This document shows, one piece after another, positions 35,689 to 49,400 of a stretch of 64,000 bases of DNA. The number at the start of each line of letters is the position of its first letter. Position 1 is the first letter of the stretch. The notes below the pieces were generated by a model that made no database searches, was not told the DNA's origin, and was given only the letters and a program-made list of their open reading frames with translations. This stretch comes from Andrena cerasifolii (Eukaryota; Arthropoda; Insecta; Hymenoptera; Andrenidae), in assembly GCF_050908995.1 (NCBI RefSeq), contig NC_135126.1, forward strand, positions 8,866,001 through 8,930,000, in the 5' to 3' direction. A program made the position numbers and the translations under genes.

Positions 35689-38600
35689 CTGAGAAAGATT
35701 GCCTTCTAAGCTCTGTAGGATATTTAGCTCGGAATTCGGGTTATCCTCTCCGTGCGTAGAGAAAAGAATCCTCCATTTTTGCAACAATGGTAAAGTTAGA
35801 AACTATTCGTCGATACTCCAATGGATGTTCTCGCTCTTATTTATCTACGTTTTATCTACGGCTGGAGGCTCGATCCCTTGCAGGTGGAATGCCAAGAACT
35901 CGTTTGGATATATCCTTAACCTCCGCTGCTGATTCTGCGCTTCACGGGGCGCAGAGCGCTGGGGGAGGGTCCTGAAGGAGCAATTAAGCCTGAAGTGTTT
36001 CCTGCAAGGTGTGACTCGTAGAAACGGACAGACGGGAACGAGAACGCCAGCCACCTGACACGAGAGACGACTCCTCTCGCCCCGTCAAACGGTAGTAATT
36101 CAAACTTTTATTCGAGGAGGATGCAATATATTCATCGGTACGTCGACTTCGAGTCAGGGACGATGGCTCGTCGATGCCACGGACAAAACCGCGGCTGCAA
36201 TTCCGTACGAAACTGTTCCAGGGGAGGCAAGGTGAATGGGAAATAAGGCTGAACAAATCCGCTCGCTCGCCAGGAGCAAAAGAACCTGGGTCGTTACAGT
36301 GTAACTGGTTATTGTGACAGGCCTGATACAACGATGGCCAGAGATTCGAGTAAAAGATCGTACGTGCGTGAAGCGTAATGGATGGAGATTTGGACGTCAC
36401 TGTTTGGAACTTTCAATGCGTGCGTTAACGGGACAGAAAGTCGGGGAGTTTTTGCCACGGAGTACAGCGAAGCCAATCATGACGTAGATGCATTGCAAAT
36501 ATCAGTACCTCTGCGCTAAATAATCGTACCACGAAGGGAGTAGCGTAAGCTATCTTGTAATTGAAGTGACACGAGTTTCAAGGAACACGTCGTTCCTGCC
36601 TGAAGAAGACTTTTAACTGGCGTACAAAGTGAGACTGCTTCCTCCGCCTCTTCTCACATATTTTACGGGGTTACGGTTCTCCCATTGTGTTTCATTTTCC
36701 AGCGGGCCGTCCAGTAATCGTGAGAAATCCAACAACCACAAGCAAAGCACCTGCACGCTCGTATCACTGATTCTCCCGAGGCGATGGTTACGCTGGATAA
36801 TAAAACAAAACGTGCCTCTTCCACCGAAAAAAAAAAAAAGGGAGAACGCGAGTTTCGACGGCGCAGAAGCGACCATTACAGTGCTCCCTCTGCACCGGGG
36901 CTTCTTAATTGCGGGAATAATAATCCGAAAGTTGTCGTGCTGGCTGCGCGGTCCACGTTGGGAGCAAAGCTTCTGCTGGAGGACAGAGCGAAGTAAGGAT
37001 GCTTGACACAAAAGAGAGGGAATTGAATAAAATTTCGGCCCGTCATGCCTCGGATAAATCTGAAGTAATTAAGCGGTTTCGGGCTAGACTTTCAATCGCT
37101 TCTTTCTCCCCCGTTCGTCTCGCCTTTTTTATTTCCACCTTCTCGACGGTTCGCCTCGCATCGACTTCGTGCCCGTCCTTTTTCTTCGCGTCGAGATTTC
37201 GTGGGCAACTTAAACGCGGGAGCCATTCCGGTAGCTGATGGGTTAATTGAGAGTCGAACTAGCCCTCAGACACAAAAGGCTTTCACGAGCCAGCCGAGAA
37301 TGCGATGCTGATTCGCGTTCGACAGCATAGGGATGGCTCGCTCTCGTTTCACGATTTCTATCAAGCCACCTATTACCTTGCTACCTTGTCGCGAGACAAT
37401 GTACTTGCTCCACTTACGACGGGGCCGAGAATAGAGCGAATATCTCGTTCTCTCTGCTGATACAATGGTAGAAAAAGCTGCAATAACAGCATGAATATTT
37501 CATCCCATCCGAAGCGTTCCTTGGAGCCCTTTTCAACTGCGCCCCAGCCCCGACCTCTTTCGGGGTCATCAAGGGGCCGTTAATTGTCATCAAGAGCGCC
37601 AAATTCTGGCGTCCTTGAGACTGGTCCATCCGCGTGAATGGCTGGGCCAGTGTTTCCGCAGCTTGCGACAGCATCCGGTAATGAGATGTCCGTGCATCAG
37701 GTTCCTGGACCAGTTTCGCCATCGGTCCACTGTTTTCCTTTCCTTTTTTTCTTCTCCCCCTCGACTCGCACGGATGGACGATGGTCAGCCCAGTGGTTAA
37801 GTAACTGGTTCGTTAGAATGTTTATTTGCTTAGGGATCTTTTGTCAGGCCTTCGACTAATGTTATGACGACCTGTTACCGTCCCCCAGCTCGTCTCTCGC
37901 CGTCCCCGCACATGTTCCCTGAGCACAAGGGACGTCTTTCAGCTACTCCTGCCTGCCTTTCTACAAAATCTCACGTTTCTCGAACGCAGATCCTCGAAGA
38001 AAAGATCCCAATGCGGTCCGGCGATACTTGCCGATCTAGTCCGTACACCTTGCGCCCCGGGTATCGCGGAGCAAGGCGTGGTAATTGGCGGTATCTTTAA
38101 TTGGAACTTTTATTTTCAAATCACCGGATGGAGTCGCCAGGTCAGCCTGCGTTTAACCCCTCCCTCGGTATCGTAGAGCGACTTGAGCGTGTGTATCCCG
38201 AATGAAGACGTTCCGGCCATGGAAATTCCTTTCATCAATTATAATCGTGGACGTGCGGGACAGTAGCCGTTCATTAAACGCGTATATACGTGGCTGCTCG
38301 TTGCTCGAAGAAAAATACGCTAACGATACCGCTCGTGAACGTGTTCTGAATACCCCGTTCGTAATCCCTCCCCTCTTCGGTGTCCGATTCTTGGGCCGAA
38401 CGTGGACGTTCGGGAATAATGCAAAGTGTGGAGTCACCCAGCGGATGGTAGTCAGGTATCGCTTCTGCTTCTTATTTATATAAATGACCAGCGCATAACT
38501 CGAAGTGCAACCGGGGCAGGGGGGGACTAACGCGCGCGCTCGCGTCTATTTCCAAGCTGAATGGGCCCGCTAACGTGTCGACTCGATGATAAATTAATTG

Positions 38601-40580
38601 TGGATGGGAGCGGATGTTACGGTTAATCCCGTGATACAGCCTTGAGACCATTTCAGACCCTTCGACCAGCTCCTCGCGTTTCGCGGGCTAAATAGAATTT
38701 AATTCGCGGTTTTTCTTACTCCAGCCTCGGTCATTCTTCTCCGAGCTGGAGGGCGGAGGGAGTAGTTCTTCTATCCAAAGATCCAGGATCTCTCGTCCCT
38801 TTATGACGCTCCAGGCGAGAATCGACGATTGGTTGGTACTCGTATATTCAAGTGACACAGTGGATGGATCGGTGATGGTATTCGTTGTTGACTCGTCACG
38901 GTTCTCAAGGGTTGCCTTCCTGCTCGAAGAGACAGTAACTTGTCGCCGTGCACTCACGAGCCACCGTGGGCAAAACCACCACGTTCGTTCCTCGTCGCAC
39001 GGCCTCCTCTAATTACCAGAAATCCGAAATGTTACATTGGTACGCGTGATTCAAGGAATCTCTTTCCGCATCACCCGAATCCCCAGGCACGACTAGCTAA
39101 TAATAATAATGGCGGTGCTCCAATATCGAATCGCTACGGGCTTTACTCTCCTCCTTTACGTTCCCTTCCGCGGAGATGCACGAAAGATTCGTTCCTTCAT
39201 TGTGTGTATCCACCCTCGAAATAATAGGCTGCTCAGCCATCGAGCTTGGTTAACCCCATTTACTTTTCATCCGCGGTGCAATTCCCGTGCTCCTTTTGTC
39301 GAAAAACAATCCTGCCCGTGGTCGTCTCGGTTAAACGTGTATTGGAAGTCTTTGGGGGGGTGGGTGGCGCGGGTGGATCTCTCGCAGCGACACAGTGTCT
39401 CTCATCCGTTTGAAAGAAGCGGGCCTCCCGGTCTTAGATCATCCAGCTGGTTTGCGTTAGGATGTTGGCCGACCGGCGATGGAATCGATTGTAATCAGAG
39501 CCCGTCGGAAATCATCCAGGGATCCGACTGGGTGTATGGCAGCGGTAACCGATGAATATTAACCAGCAAACACCGGGTGCCGTGGCTGCTGTTGGAACGA
39601 AGCGTAGTCAGAGCGGCGGAGAGTGGACCACGTCGGAGTAGCGAGTGCCAGAGTAGGAGGGTACATATTCATGACGTTAACGAGCCTCCGTCGAACGTTT
39701 AATTCCGCCAACCGCCTGAGTTGGGTTAGGGTAACTCGCTCGGCAAACACCAGCCCTAACTAACCGTGCATCTCCCAGTCCTGTTCTCGCTCCAACCCGC
39801 TCTTACGCGCTCACCCTCTCTCGCTCCCTATCTCTCTCTGTCCCTCTCTCGGTATTGTGCTCGCATCTTTCCTCTCTTTCGGTGGCCTGGCCTGTGTCCC
39901 CTATTTGTCTTTCCACACCGCGAAAGAACAACTCCAGCGGCGATAGCAAGTGGCGGTTCTGCCAGCCCCGTCGCGTTTATGAATGCAGGTATTGCGGAGG
40001 TTTTGTTGGGTGTGTTAACAGAGGTGTTTAATCGAGGATTGAACTCGACCAGCGATTGGTATTCGAAGGAAATTACGGGCCCTCGGCAACTGTGTCCTTA
40101 TGGAGTGGGTTCGGAGTGAATGGGGCGTTGGTGTTCGTAGGATTGTTGTTTGCCGTGCGACGAACTTATTTCTAGCTTCAACATGGCCGGACGCGATGAT
40201 TCGTGTATATATTTTAAGTCTAATCGTAATCCCAGCCCGATAGAGGCGGCCGCCTGCTACGGGGCTCGTCGAGTTAATGCGTTTTGCATCGATCAATCGC
40301 GTCTGTTCCCGATAATGCAAGATACCGCGGGGCAGCAGGTAACACGGGTAACACGAGAACTGGAAACGAGCGCAAGAAACAGCGCCAGCTTACATACATT
40401 CCAGCGATCGGGTATCTGGAGCCCGCCTCCTCTCAGGACGTCTTACTTATAATACCAGGGCCTGGACGAGTCTTGGGTTAACGTGTTACAGGAGTGACTT
40501 GCGACTTGGTAATTTCATCCCCGGCGTGGTGCCTCCTTTTCTTTCCCTTTTTATTTCACGGCCCCACTATCTCCGTCGCC

Positions 40581-40646
40581 ATCCTCCTCCTCCTCCTCCT
40601 TCTCCTCCTCCTCCTCCTCCTCCTCCTCCTCCTCATCATCATCATT

Positions 40647-40718
<72 letters not shown>
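40581..40718. repeat. Compound trinucleotide microsatellite (TCC)n-(ATC)n
   Basis: TCC repeats (40581 to about 40632) pass directly into ATC repeats (about 40634-40718), with one interrupting TTA near 40643. The open frames across it, poly-His or poly-Ile on the plus strand and poly-Met/Arg on the minus strand, are products of the repeat and not genes. Confidence 0.97.
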
Positions 40719-42669
40719 TTCGTCGTCCCTCGTCTTCTTCGTCCCGTCGCAGTCATCGTCATCGTGGCTCCTACCCTCCCCGGTACCTCCGTTTCGCGCG
40801 TATCGTTCACGTTTTGACCAACACGCGAGATCTCGAGGGAACAGCAGCGTCGTGTTTGCCTACAAACAATCCACTCGAACGTAACCTGCGTCTCTTGTAT
40901 ACGCATCCTCCTCCTTCCGTCCCCATCCTCCCTCTTCCCTGCTTTCCATACTTCGCGTCCTTGTCCCTCGGTAGCTAGGCGGGTTGACTCCTCGCAGGCA
41001 TCTCGGGACTCGTTTTCCCACGTGGAAGCACCGCTCCTCCGACTTATTGTTCTGACAATCATCGAGCGCGCCAGATTCCGCCTGGGAGGGAACAATTCGG
41101 GGAGCTTACGGCGGGAGGGAACTGCCTCGCGAGATAAAGACTGGATCGGGATCCATCGGTGCCCGGCTAGGCGCTGCGCCGCGATCAACTCATCCATTAT
41201 TAGGGGGCTCTTTACAGATTATACGTGTCATACTTGGGTAAGCGTAGGCGTAACATCGCTCCTCGGACCAACTCTTTTAATGCGGATCAGTGTATCCGTG
41301 GAGCGGAAGGGGGAGGGGTTGGTCCGTCCCGATACGTACGAGGATCCATTTTGACAGGTGCTCTTTTGTTTTACTCGATGGATGATGATGATGACCGAGG
41401 AGGTTTCTCGGACCACCGTCTCTCACCATCCTCCTTGTTAGAATATAATATGAGAAGGCCTCGTCTAGATCTCGTGGGCGTCCGTACGCGGTGTTAGTGG
41501 CGCCAAAGATAATCCCCCGCGATAGTTTTCCCCTCTTCTTTCCCTCACGTCAATCAGGATTGGATTCGGTTTAGAGCTCTCTATAGCTGAACCCCGTCGT
41601 ATCAGAGGTGCTCAAACGGAATCCAATAACCAATACCCCTCCGCTGAAGTATCGATAGGCCAACATTCAGCTTTCGTCCCTCCTCGTTGGGCCCCAGCGA
41701 TCGCGACCACCATTAGAACAATTAGCTTAACACCACCGTCGAGTCGCTCGATTCTTATCGCAAGGATCATCGTCGACGCTGACGTCGACTATCCTCCGAG
41801 AGCGTCGAAAGGCCCCCAGGATCAACATCCCCCCATCAGGTGTATATACTCGCCGGTGGAGTTCGCGTCCGAGCAGAAAACTCGCGTATGTACGCGTGCA
41901 TACTGCAGCGAGCGGCTAGGGTCTGGCTAGGGAGTACTTAATGGCTATTTAATTCCTAATCCAGGCGCGCAGCCTCGCCGACGGGCGCTACTTTCGCGGT
42001 AATCTGCGGCCCTTCCCATGCCCGCCGTCTTCCTCGAAAACAGAAATACGCCAAAGACGGTCTAATCCGGCGCATCTGGGATTCATGAACCCCTCTGACT
42101 CTTCCGCGGGTCGCGCTTCCGCCGTACCTCCAGCCTCGCCATCCTCTTGGCCCCGGCGGTTCTCCTCATTCACCAGCAGACTCGTCGAGGCGCCTCCCTC
42201 ACCGCCTCGCCCGTTCCACCCAATCGGCCGACGGGCTCCCACTCTTCCACTTTGTAGAGAGCTACTTCCATATTTACATGGGAGGTAGTCGCAAAAGCGA
42301 AGTTAGCGCGGCTAAGCTGATTTAAGCATTCGTTATTATAATTCTTGGTGGAGCACCGGTGCTTCCCAGTTCCCGGGCAACGCTCAACTTCTCTAGCCCC
42401 TAGTGCCGCCTTGCCGGAGAGCCGGCTTTCGCCCGCTAAAAGGATGCGTCCCGGCGGCTGCTGCTCTTTGCCACCTCATCACGCCACAACTCTAATTTAT
42501 CCTAGGAATTATCAGGGAGCCGGAACTTCAGCGTTCCCGTGATTACGCTCATTCTTGATTACCCCCGATCCCCGCCGCATCTCAACATTTAGCATCCAGG
42601 GAATTACACGAAACCGCGTTGCGCGCTCAGCGACTCTCGCCGATCCGCGATCTTTCTCTGGGTGTGTAA

Positions 42670-43440
42670 GGGTCATTCCACGCGAAGTCGGACACTTTTC
42701 GGAGTAACATTTCGGATTTTGGTGCAACTGGGATATGTTGTAGTCTTTAGGGGTATATAAACATATCTCGAAGGATTTTTCGAAATGTCAAAAATTGTGG
42801 ATGTTACAGCTCTTTGAAATATAGTGTTTACTATTTTTCCAAAAATTATAACTGTTGAACTAATAAACTGATAAAAATGACCTTTTCGGTGCTTACAGTG
42901 CAGATATAAGAGTACCTAATAAAAATTATTTCACTTAATAAAAACGAATATTTGACCATTTATTTAGTAATTGTTCTAAACAAATGCAATTTTATAGTTG
43001 AAGGCACCTTTTTAAAAATTTGGAAAAAATAGGAGGATAAAGCCCTGCTTTCCTCTTTATGAACACGTTTTGAAAAACGTGGACGTTTTAAAATTGGCGA
43101 AATGAAAATTAATTGAATGTAACGCTGCGTGAAATCACACCGGCTCGACTGGTCGCTCGGGCCGTGCGGTACTCGCAGCGGCCAAGCGGCTATACCTGAT
43201 ATTCTTATACAGGATTCTCGAAAATGGTAAGTATTTGAAAAAAACTGAAGCAGGAAAACTCTTACTGTTTTTTATATCCGACATAATACGGTATCTCAAT
43301 TTGTAACATCCACAATTTTGGACATTTCGAAAAATCCTTCGAGATATGTTTATATACCCCTAAAGACTACAACATATCCAAGTTGCACCAAAATCCAAAA
43401 TATTACTCCGAAAATTGTCCGACTTCGCGTGGAATGACCC
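42670..43440. mobile_element. Long-arm foldback MITE, 771 bp, GTAA flanks
   Basis: Arms of about 140 bases (42670-42811 and 43299-43440) are reverse complements with about six mismatches. They begin GGGTCATTCCACGCGAAGTC and include GTAGTCTTTAGGGGTATATA and CTCGAAGGATTTTTCGAAAT. GTAA lies directly outside each end (42666-42669 and 43441-43444), suggesting a 4-base target duplication, here not the usual TTAA. The GGGTCATTC end resembles the 16.8-kb foldback family. The interior is AT-rich and non-coding. Confidence 0.83.
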
Positions 43441-43444
43441 GTAA

Positions 43445-46400
43445 GCGTCAGGAATCTGCTTGGAGGAAGGGTGGTCCCCGCGGGGAGGCAGAGTCAGTGC
43501 GCTGGTGATGATTTCTTGATGAATCTCGCCATCAGACACTTTCGTAGTAATTAACAGCTCGGAAGACACCTTCTCCTCCCTCTATCCTGCAGGCTTCCGT
43601 GGGTCCGTTGGACGGTAATTAAGTTCGGTGTTCCTAGCACGCGCAGTTCTGGCCTAAAGGTATCCGTGTCTGGGCACGGTCAGTCTCCTAACTTTGGAAT
43701 CCAGGGTGCGCGATTAATTTTCCCGGGTTCCCCTGGGCGAATTTCAGGCCGCGTGCGAGATCACTCGGCCTCGGTTCGTCTGTCCGTATTCTTAATTAAT
43801 AACCGAGGCAGCTGCCCTCACACTGACGTCATTACCAGCTTTTTTGCCTTTCTTCCTCTTATTCGTATCCCTTTTCTCTCCCTCTCGCTTTCTAGCCCTC
43901 TTGTTTTTTTAATTCTCGTTCTTGCTTATGAGATATCGCTAATATACATCACTATCGCCACCAACGGTGCACCGCGGAGGACCTTAATGAAGCCGTACAA
44001 CCGGCGCTCACCATATAAAAGCTACCCTCGAAAGCCAGGCAACCGAAACGACCCGACGAGAGATGATCGCGGCCGATCAGACGCGTGAAACGCGGCAGCG
44101 CGACATTCCCCGGAGCAAATGTCGCTCGTTGAGGCCGCCCGTCGAACGCTATCGACCACGGCCGAGAAGCTGGGGTATACAAAAGAATTTCCCCGGCGGC
44201 TACCTGCGTGCCAACGCGTGGCTCTCGAATCCCAGCGACTGTTAGCGGATGCACGGTAATGGCGATAATGATGATGGTGATAGAGGCTTTATGGGTGCTC
44301 AGAAAAACTGACGCTGGAGTATGCGTGGAAATGGATGAAGTATAGGCAAGACTGCCTGGTGGTTAAGCCTGTTGGCAAGGCCCGTTTGACTGGGCACCGA
44401 GTTGAAACGATCGTTTCATGTTACGGGTCTATCTGCCACAAACGTATTTGCAATCTCGGCGTGTCTTTCCGCGTGCTAGGTCAGGTGGCATTCACTGAAA
44501 GAACAAGGGAAGTCGGCGCGAATAAGAATTCCTTGACTGGCCCAAAGCTCTGCTGCATTCTAGCCTCTGGGTTAACCCTCGAGACTCTGTACGCCAAGAT
44601 GAAACTCCTCCTCGACGTTAACTCCGTCGGAATACCCATTCGTTACGGGAGCACCGCATAACGGTTCTCCACGTGCCCTCCACAGACTGCAGCCACCCTC
44701 TCGAAACATCCTCGACGCGCGTGCGTCGTTAAACACGATCCTTATCCAACACGATTGCAACGATTTGTCGATCGTTACCCGAATCCCCGATCTCTGACTC
44801 CAACTGCACGATCGACCATCGTCCCGGAATCGAGAGCAAGATCAGTGGAGAGATGGTATCTGGGATGTTCCGTTGGGCATTCTGTCGCGGTGCCCGAGAC
44901 AGAGGTTAGGCAACGCGGGCCCTCGATAACGAATGGCCTGGTCGTTACGGTAAATGTCTTACTCGGGGCCCCGAACGACCGACGGAGACCACTGGGATAA
45001 TGATATTATTACGGCCATCTTGATTCTCCTGGGCCACACTATCATCATACGTCACCCGTTGCGCGCGCCTTGAATCCACGCCGTATTACGGGCATATATT
45101 TCCTGGCGTGTCCTGGCCAGGCCAGCTTGCTTTTTGCCGCGCAGGTTACAAAGTATGATGATCCCGCGGACGACGGGCCTGATGAAATCATCAGGACTCG
45201 GCTGATCGTCCGTGGCTCGGGTTAATATCGGTGCCAGAGACGCCTGCCAGGACGAGACGGCCGCGTTTCGTCCCGCGGAACGAGGCGATTCGCTCTGGGT
45301 AGAGCCACGACGGAGGAGGACGTCGCGGGAAGGACAACTTCCGCGATCCTTGGCCGCCCTTTCCCTTCTTCGGCTAGTCGGGTGTCGTTTCGCTGTTCGG
45401 TCGGCGGCGTTTATAAACGTCATAATCGATCGCGCAGCGCAACGGCTTGGGCGCGAGAAAGTTTACTTCTCAAACAGATTCTCGCGCGCCCTGCGAGTCT
45501 CGGAAGCGGGAGATTTATTCGCCGCCGCTGGACGGGGTAAAAGGAAAAAGCGGGGTCGCCGGGCGGTTCCTGGAATCCATTAGTCGTTTGCTGGATGGTT
45601 TAAACGCGAGTATTGCTTTAGTTGGTATCGATAAAGATATCCCCGGCGGGATGAAGATCTCTCGTGAGTATCTCATCGTTTAATCATCGTCTTAACAGGC
45701 TCCGGAGAACGTTCACGCGACCGAGTAATTTGCCCCGTCGAAAGTGGACGGCCATTTTCCAGGAAGATCGTTCTTCCTTCTGCTGGCCGGGATTCATGAC
45801 GTGGCGGACACGTGCCACCTCGCGGTCGGTTCCTCGAACGCCAGGCGTGTAATTATCCGCACGAAATGCATCTTTTAAGGACTCCGGTGGCAACGCGCGT
45901 GCTCCTCGTGTCCGCTCGCGAATGTGGGTCAGCCTGTTTGTCAATCAGTCCTTAATATAGCCTGCCACCCCTCTCATCGCTCCAACTGCAGTCATTCCTA
46001 CGCCGCTCCAACATGCTTCCACGAGGATGAACGTTTTTTAATCGTCGCCTGCCTTCCGCGAGGAATTGTTCTCTCATAAATCGTTATCTCGGAGTGCCGC
46101 AGCGACGCGGCTTCGTTTCTTCAGAGAAGAACGGAGCGCGGTGGTTCCGCGTCGATATCGAATCGACGATCTTCCCTGGTCAGCGATACGTCGGACCATC
46201 GATTTGCCTGGAACGTTGAGTACGAGGTGACCAGGGACTTCCAGCGCCAGGACAAGAGCGAAAGAAGCGACAAATTAACCAGGCTGCGGCTTGACCTCGT
46301 TGGCCGTCAGAACGCGGCGGGGACAAGGATGGGATGAGAAACGGCAGAAAACCTCGAGGAAAGAGAAGAGGCGGAGGTCTGCCAGTCCCAGCATCCACTC

Positions 46401-49400
46401 TGATGAATTACTCTCCGGCGATTAGTAGTTCCCAACCGTTCAGCTCGATTTAACAGAAACCTTCGCCAGGGAACGCCCAGCTGAAGAATAAAACTGAGCA
46501 CCACTGTCGACTACTGATCCGGATAATCGGAGTCCTGAGTCCTCCCAGGCAATATTCAACCAACTTCCTCCTACACGCATAACGTTCACTCAAAAAAAAA
46601 CAAAGTGCACGCTTCGAAGATACTTAAGATACCCCGTGTTCTTTCAATCAATGCTTTGTGCTTGGAAAATTCGTCGCCTCTGCCAATCAAGCTTAATCGA
46701 CCTGTGCTTTTCCGATGCATGGTAGTGAGACCAGTTTCTCCGACCCATGGAAATTACGTAGGATTTATTGGTTTCCTTCTTTGACGAGGGGTTTTTCGCG
46801 TTGTCGTTTCGAGGTGCGCACCGTGTGCAAGCTGGTCGCCGTCGACGCTCGCGTCGTCCTCGACGAACGCTACCGCACAATGAAACATGAAACGCCGACT
46901 TGGGGCCCCTCGCCCCACCGGGGAGGAACTTACCGATTAACTCATCTATCAGAGGCATTGTTGCCCTCAATGAGAGGATACCGGTCGCGTTTATTATGGA
47001 TATCGCGTTATTATACTAACCTACTCGCTTTTGTGCGGCGATATAAGTTTTCCGGTCGGTGGTGCGTCGACGAGCAGCGGGGTTGCCATCAGCGGACATC
47101 GTTGGCTGCACTTTGTTTTTCATAGCGACAGATTGCTCGACGAAATGGAGAAACATATGTGACGAAATCTCATTGAAGTGCGATGTTATTTATCGCAGAA
47201 GCTTTGATAAATGATAAAGCGTGCTTCAACTTTCGATATTCGGAGGACGAAGGAAGTCGCTTCGAATGGACAGACATTAGCGCTAATCGCGCAGGTATTC
47301 ACCAGAAGGAATACATTCCCTGAAAGCTCCTCTCATCAAATGACGATACAGTGCGAATCCCCTCAGTTTACTGTTGCAAATTACAGGTAATCGCGAGATT
47401 AATCTGCAATTTATAGCACGAGCCTCGCAGTATCATTAAGAGGGCTTTAATCGTCGACTATTAATGTCGCATTAAGAAATCAAGATTGATCATTGGGCTT
47501 CTGTGGAGCATTCTTTTCGTCCACCATATTGGTGTCTCTACAGAGGGAGACGTTCCTCTGAATATTAAAGAATAATTGTGAATAATTGTAATTCTCAAGA
47601 ACTAATCGTGGATGATGATTCTTGCCTGGTGCAATAGGGGATGCTTAGTCACTCTACCCAAAATGATTACAGTGACCATTGCAACTGCGATGGCTAGGAT
47701 CACAGATTCCTGTTGCCGTGGCGTGAAAAGCGAGGCCTGATAGTCGACGAGAAGCGAGCCCCGCTGATATCGAGCAGCCAGTGGGGAATCGAAGATTCGA
47801 GTCCGCTACGACCATGTTCTGCCATTGAATCTTGCCGTGTGGATCCTCGGGCGAGCGTACGAACACCTCCCCGGCAGCGGTGAGAGAGATCAGATGTACA
47901 TACATACACGCTTGCCGGATAAGTATCAAGTATACAGGTCGAGGCAGATATAGTCGGCCAGTATCGACCGGGTAGCCAAGTTCAACAGCCAATCCTCGGC
48001 TGCGCGTTAAAACCACGCCCTTTATTTCGCGGTTGCATTAACCGCATCTCGCTGTCTGTATTTAAGTCAAGCCTGGGATACTTAAACTTTTTCCTCCCCA
48101 TCGGGGCGGGAAAAAAGGCATAAAAAGCATCTGCTCCCCAGCGTGGATTCACGAGTCACGTTAGATGGGAATCGAGGGACCCTCGGCCTGGTCGCAATCC
48201 ATCTTTTTCCCTCTCAAAAAATTCGTCGATCAAACGCGTAGAGATGGTTCTCGCTGGACGTCCGGGGGGTTATAACAGAGCGTGTTTCTAGTATTTGCCA
48301 TGGTCTAGATGAAACTGCGGCGTCTGGTTCGCGGGAAATTAATAACGCCGCGCACTGGCGCGTTGCGCGCAATTGTTCATGGGAACTCGTTGCTAACGAG
48401 CCCGCGAGCACTAATATACCGGCATCAGGGAGATTCACCGATTAATTGAATTCATCCGATCGTAACGAGGAGGAATAATTACCATCGACACGCCCGTATA
48501 CTGGTATTACAAATCACCGAAGGAAGCGTCATTAATAGAGACAGCAATCACGGCTGCGCGCCGCGCCGCTTTCTCTGTCGCGGCTCTTTGCGGGCTGATT
48601 GGTTTTATTGCCATCCGATAGGGATTCGAAGAAACCGACGAAACGGGATAAGGTTTATCGGGCTCGTTCGTGCAACGAGCCGTGGATCAATTAACGGGGC
48701 AAACTTCCACCCCTCTGGCTTCCAAGTGTCTCCGAATCGTCGAGTTCAATTTCTCAATGGGAACAACAAAGAGTATAATCTTGCACTGGTCTACTTCCTT
48801 ACAAATCCTCTAACTCACAATCAGAATAGTTAAGTTTCTGTGCCAACTTCTTCCCCTCTACGAATTATTCCTCTTCGGACTTCTCAATTCTCATACACAT
48901 CTTTCCATAGGTGGTCTAGTATCGAAGCATCTCTCCCCAAAGGCCTCCCAAGAACTTTCTTTCTTACCTCCCTTCCCTATTCACTTACAAACCTCATTCC
49001 TTGACACATCTGCAATGGCTGAAAGCAGTATCAACAGGATTAGAAGCGTCTCAATTCCAGTTAATTCCGTTCTTTAAAGCCGACTGGTCGAAGGCGTCGA
49101 TGGTTTACCTCGATTCGCGGAGCGAGGGAAATTGCGCGCGTCGCCGCGAATTTACCCGCAATTCACGGCCATTAAAACTCTCGTATTTATGTAAATAAGG
49201 AGCACGGGCTCGCCACCGGGTGGAAACGAGACGCAAAGGGTATAGGAGAGCTGGTCTGAGGACCGACGTTAAGGATATCGGGTGGTGGATGGAAGGCGCG
49301 TCGGTGAGACGGGGGAGAGGGCGGGTCGCGGAGACGAAGGAACAGAAAGCTCTCGTTAATGAGCTTCCTCACCCTCAAAGCTTTGAAAGCCGGTTACACG

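Larger units (their letters stand above)
34879..42665. other. CpG-rich intergenic DNA with one possible exon and a microsatellite
   Basis: GC-rich sequence without a defensible gene, except for a weak exon candidate at 35543-35688 and the compound microsatellite at 40581-40718. Open frames with mixed composition occur at 36613-37011 and 38688-38957 on the minus strand, but neither has matched splice sites or a known domain. Confidence 0.45.

Noticed and set aside
38688..38957. 89-residue minus-strand frame with fairly normal composition
   Set aside because: The opposite strand is also open, no acceptor-donor pair brackets it, and no family was recognised.
40499..41197. Frames with poly-His, poly-Ile or poly-Met/Arg
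   Set aside because: They are translations of the (TCC)n-(ATC)n microsatellite.
44335..44661. 108-residue plus-strand frame
   Set aside because: The composition is plausible, but no similarity, splice signals or neighbouring exons support it.
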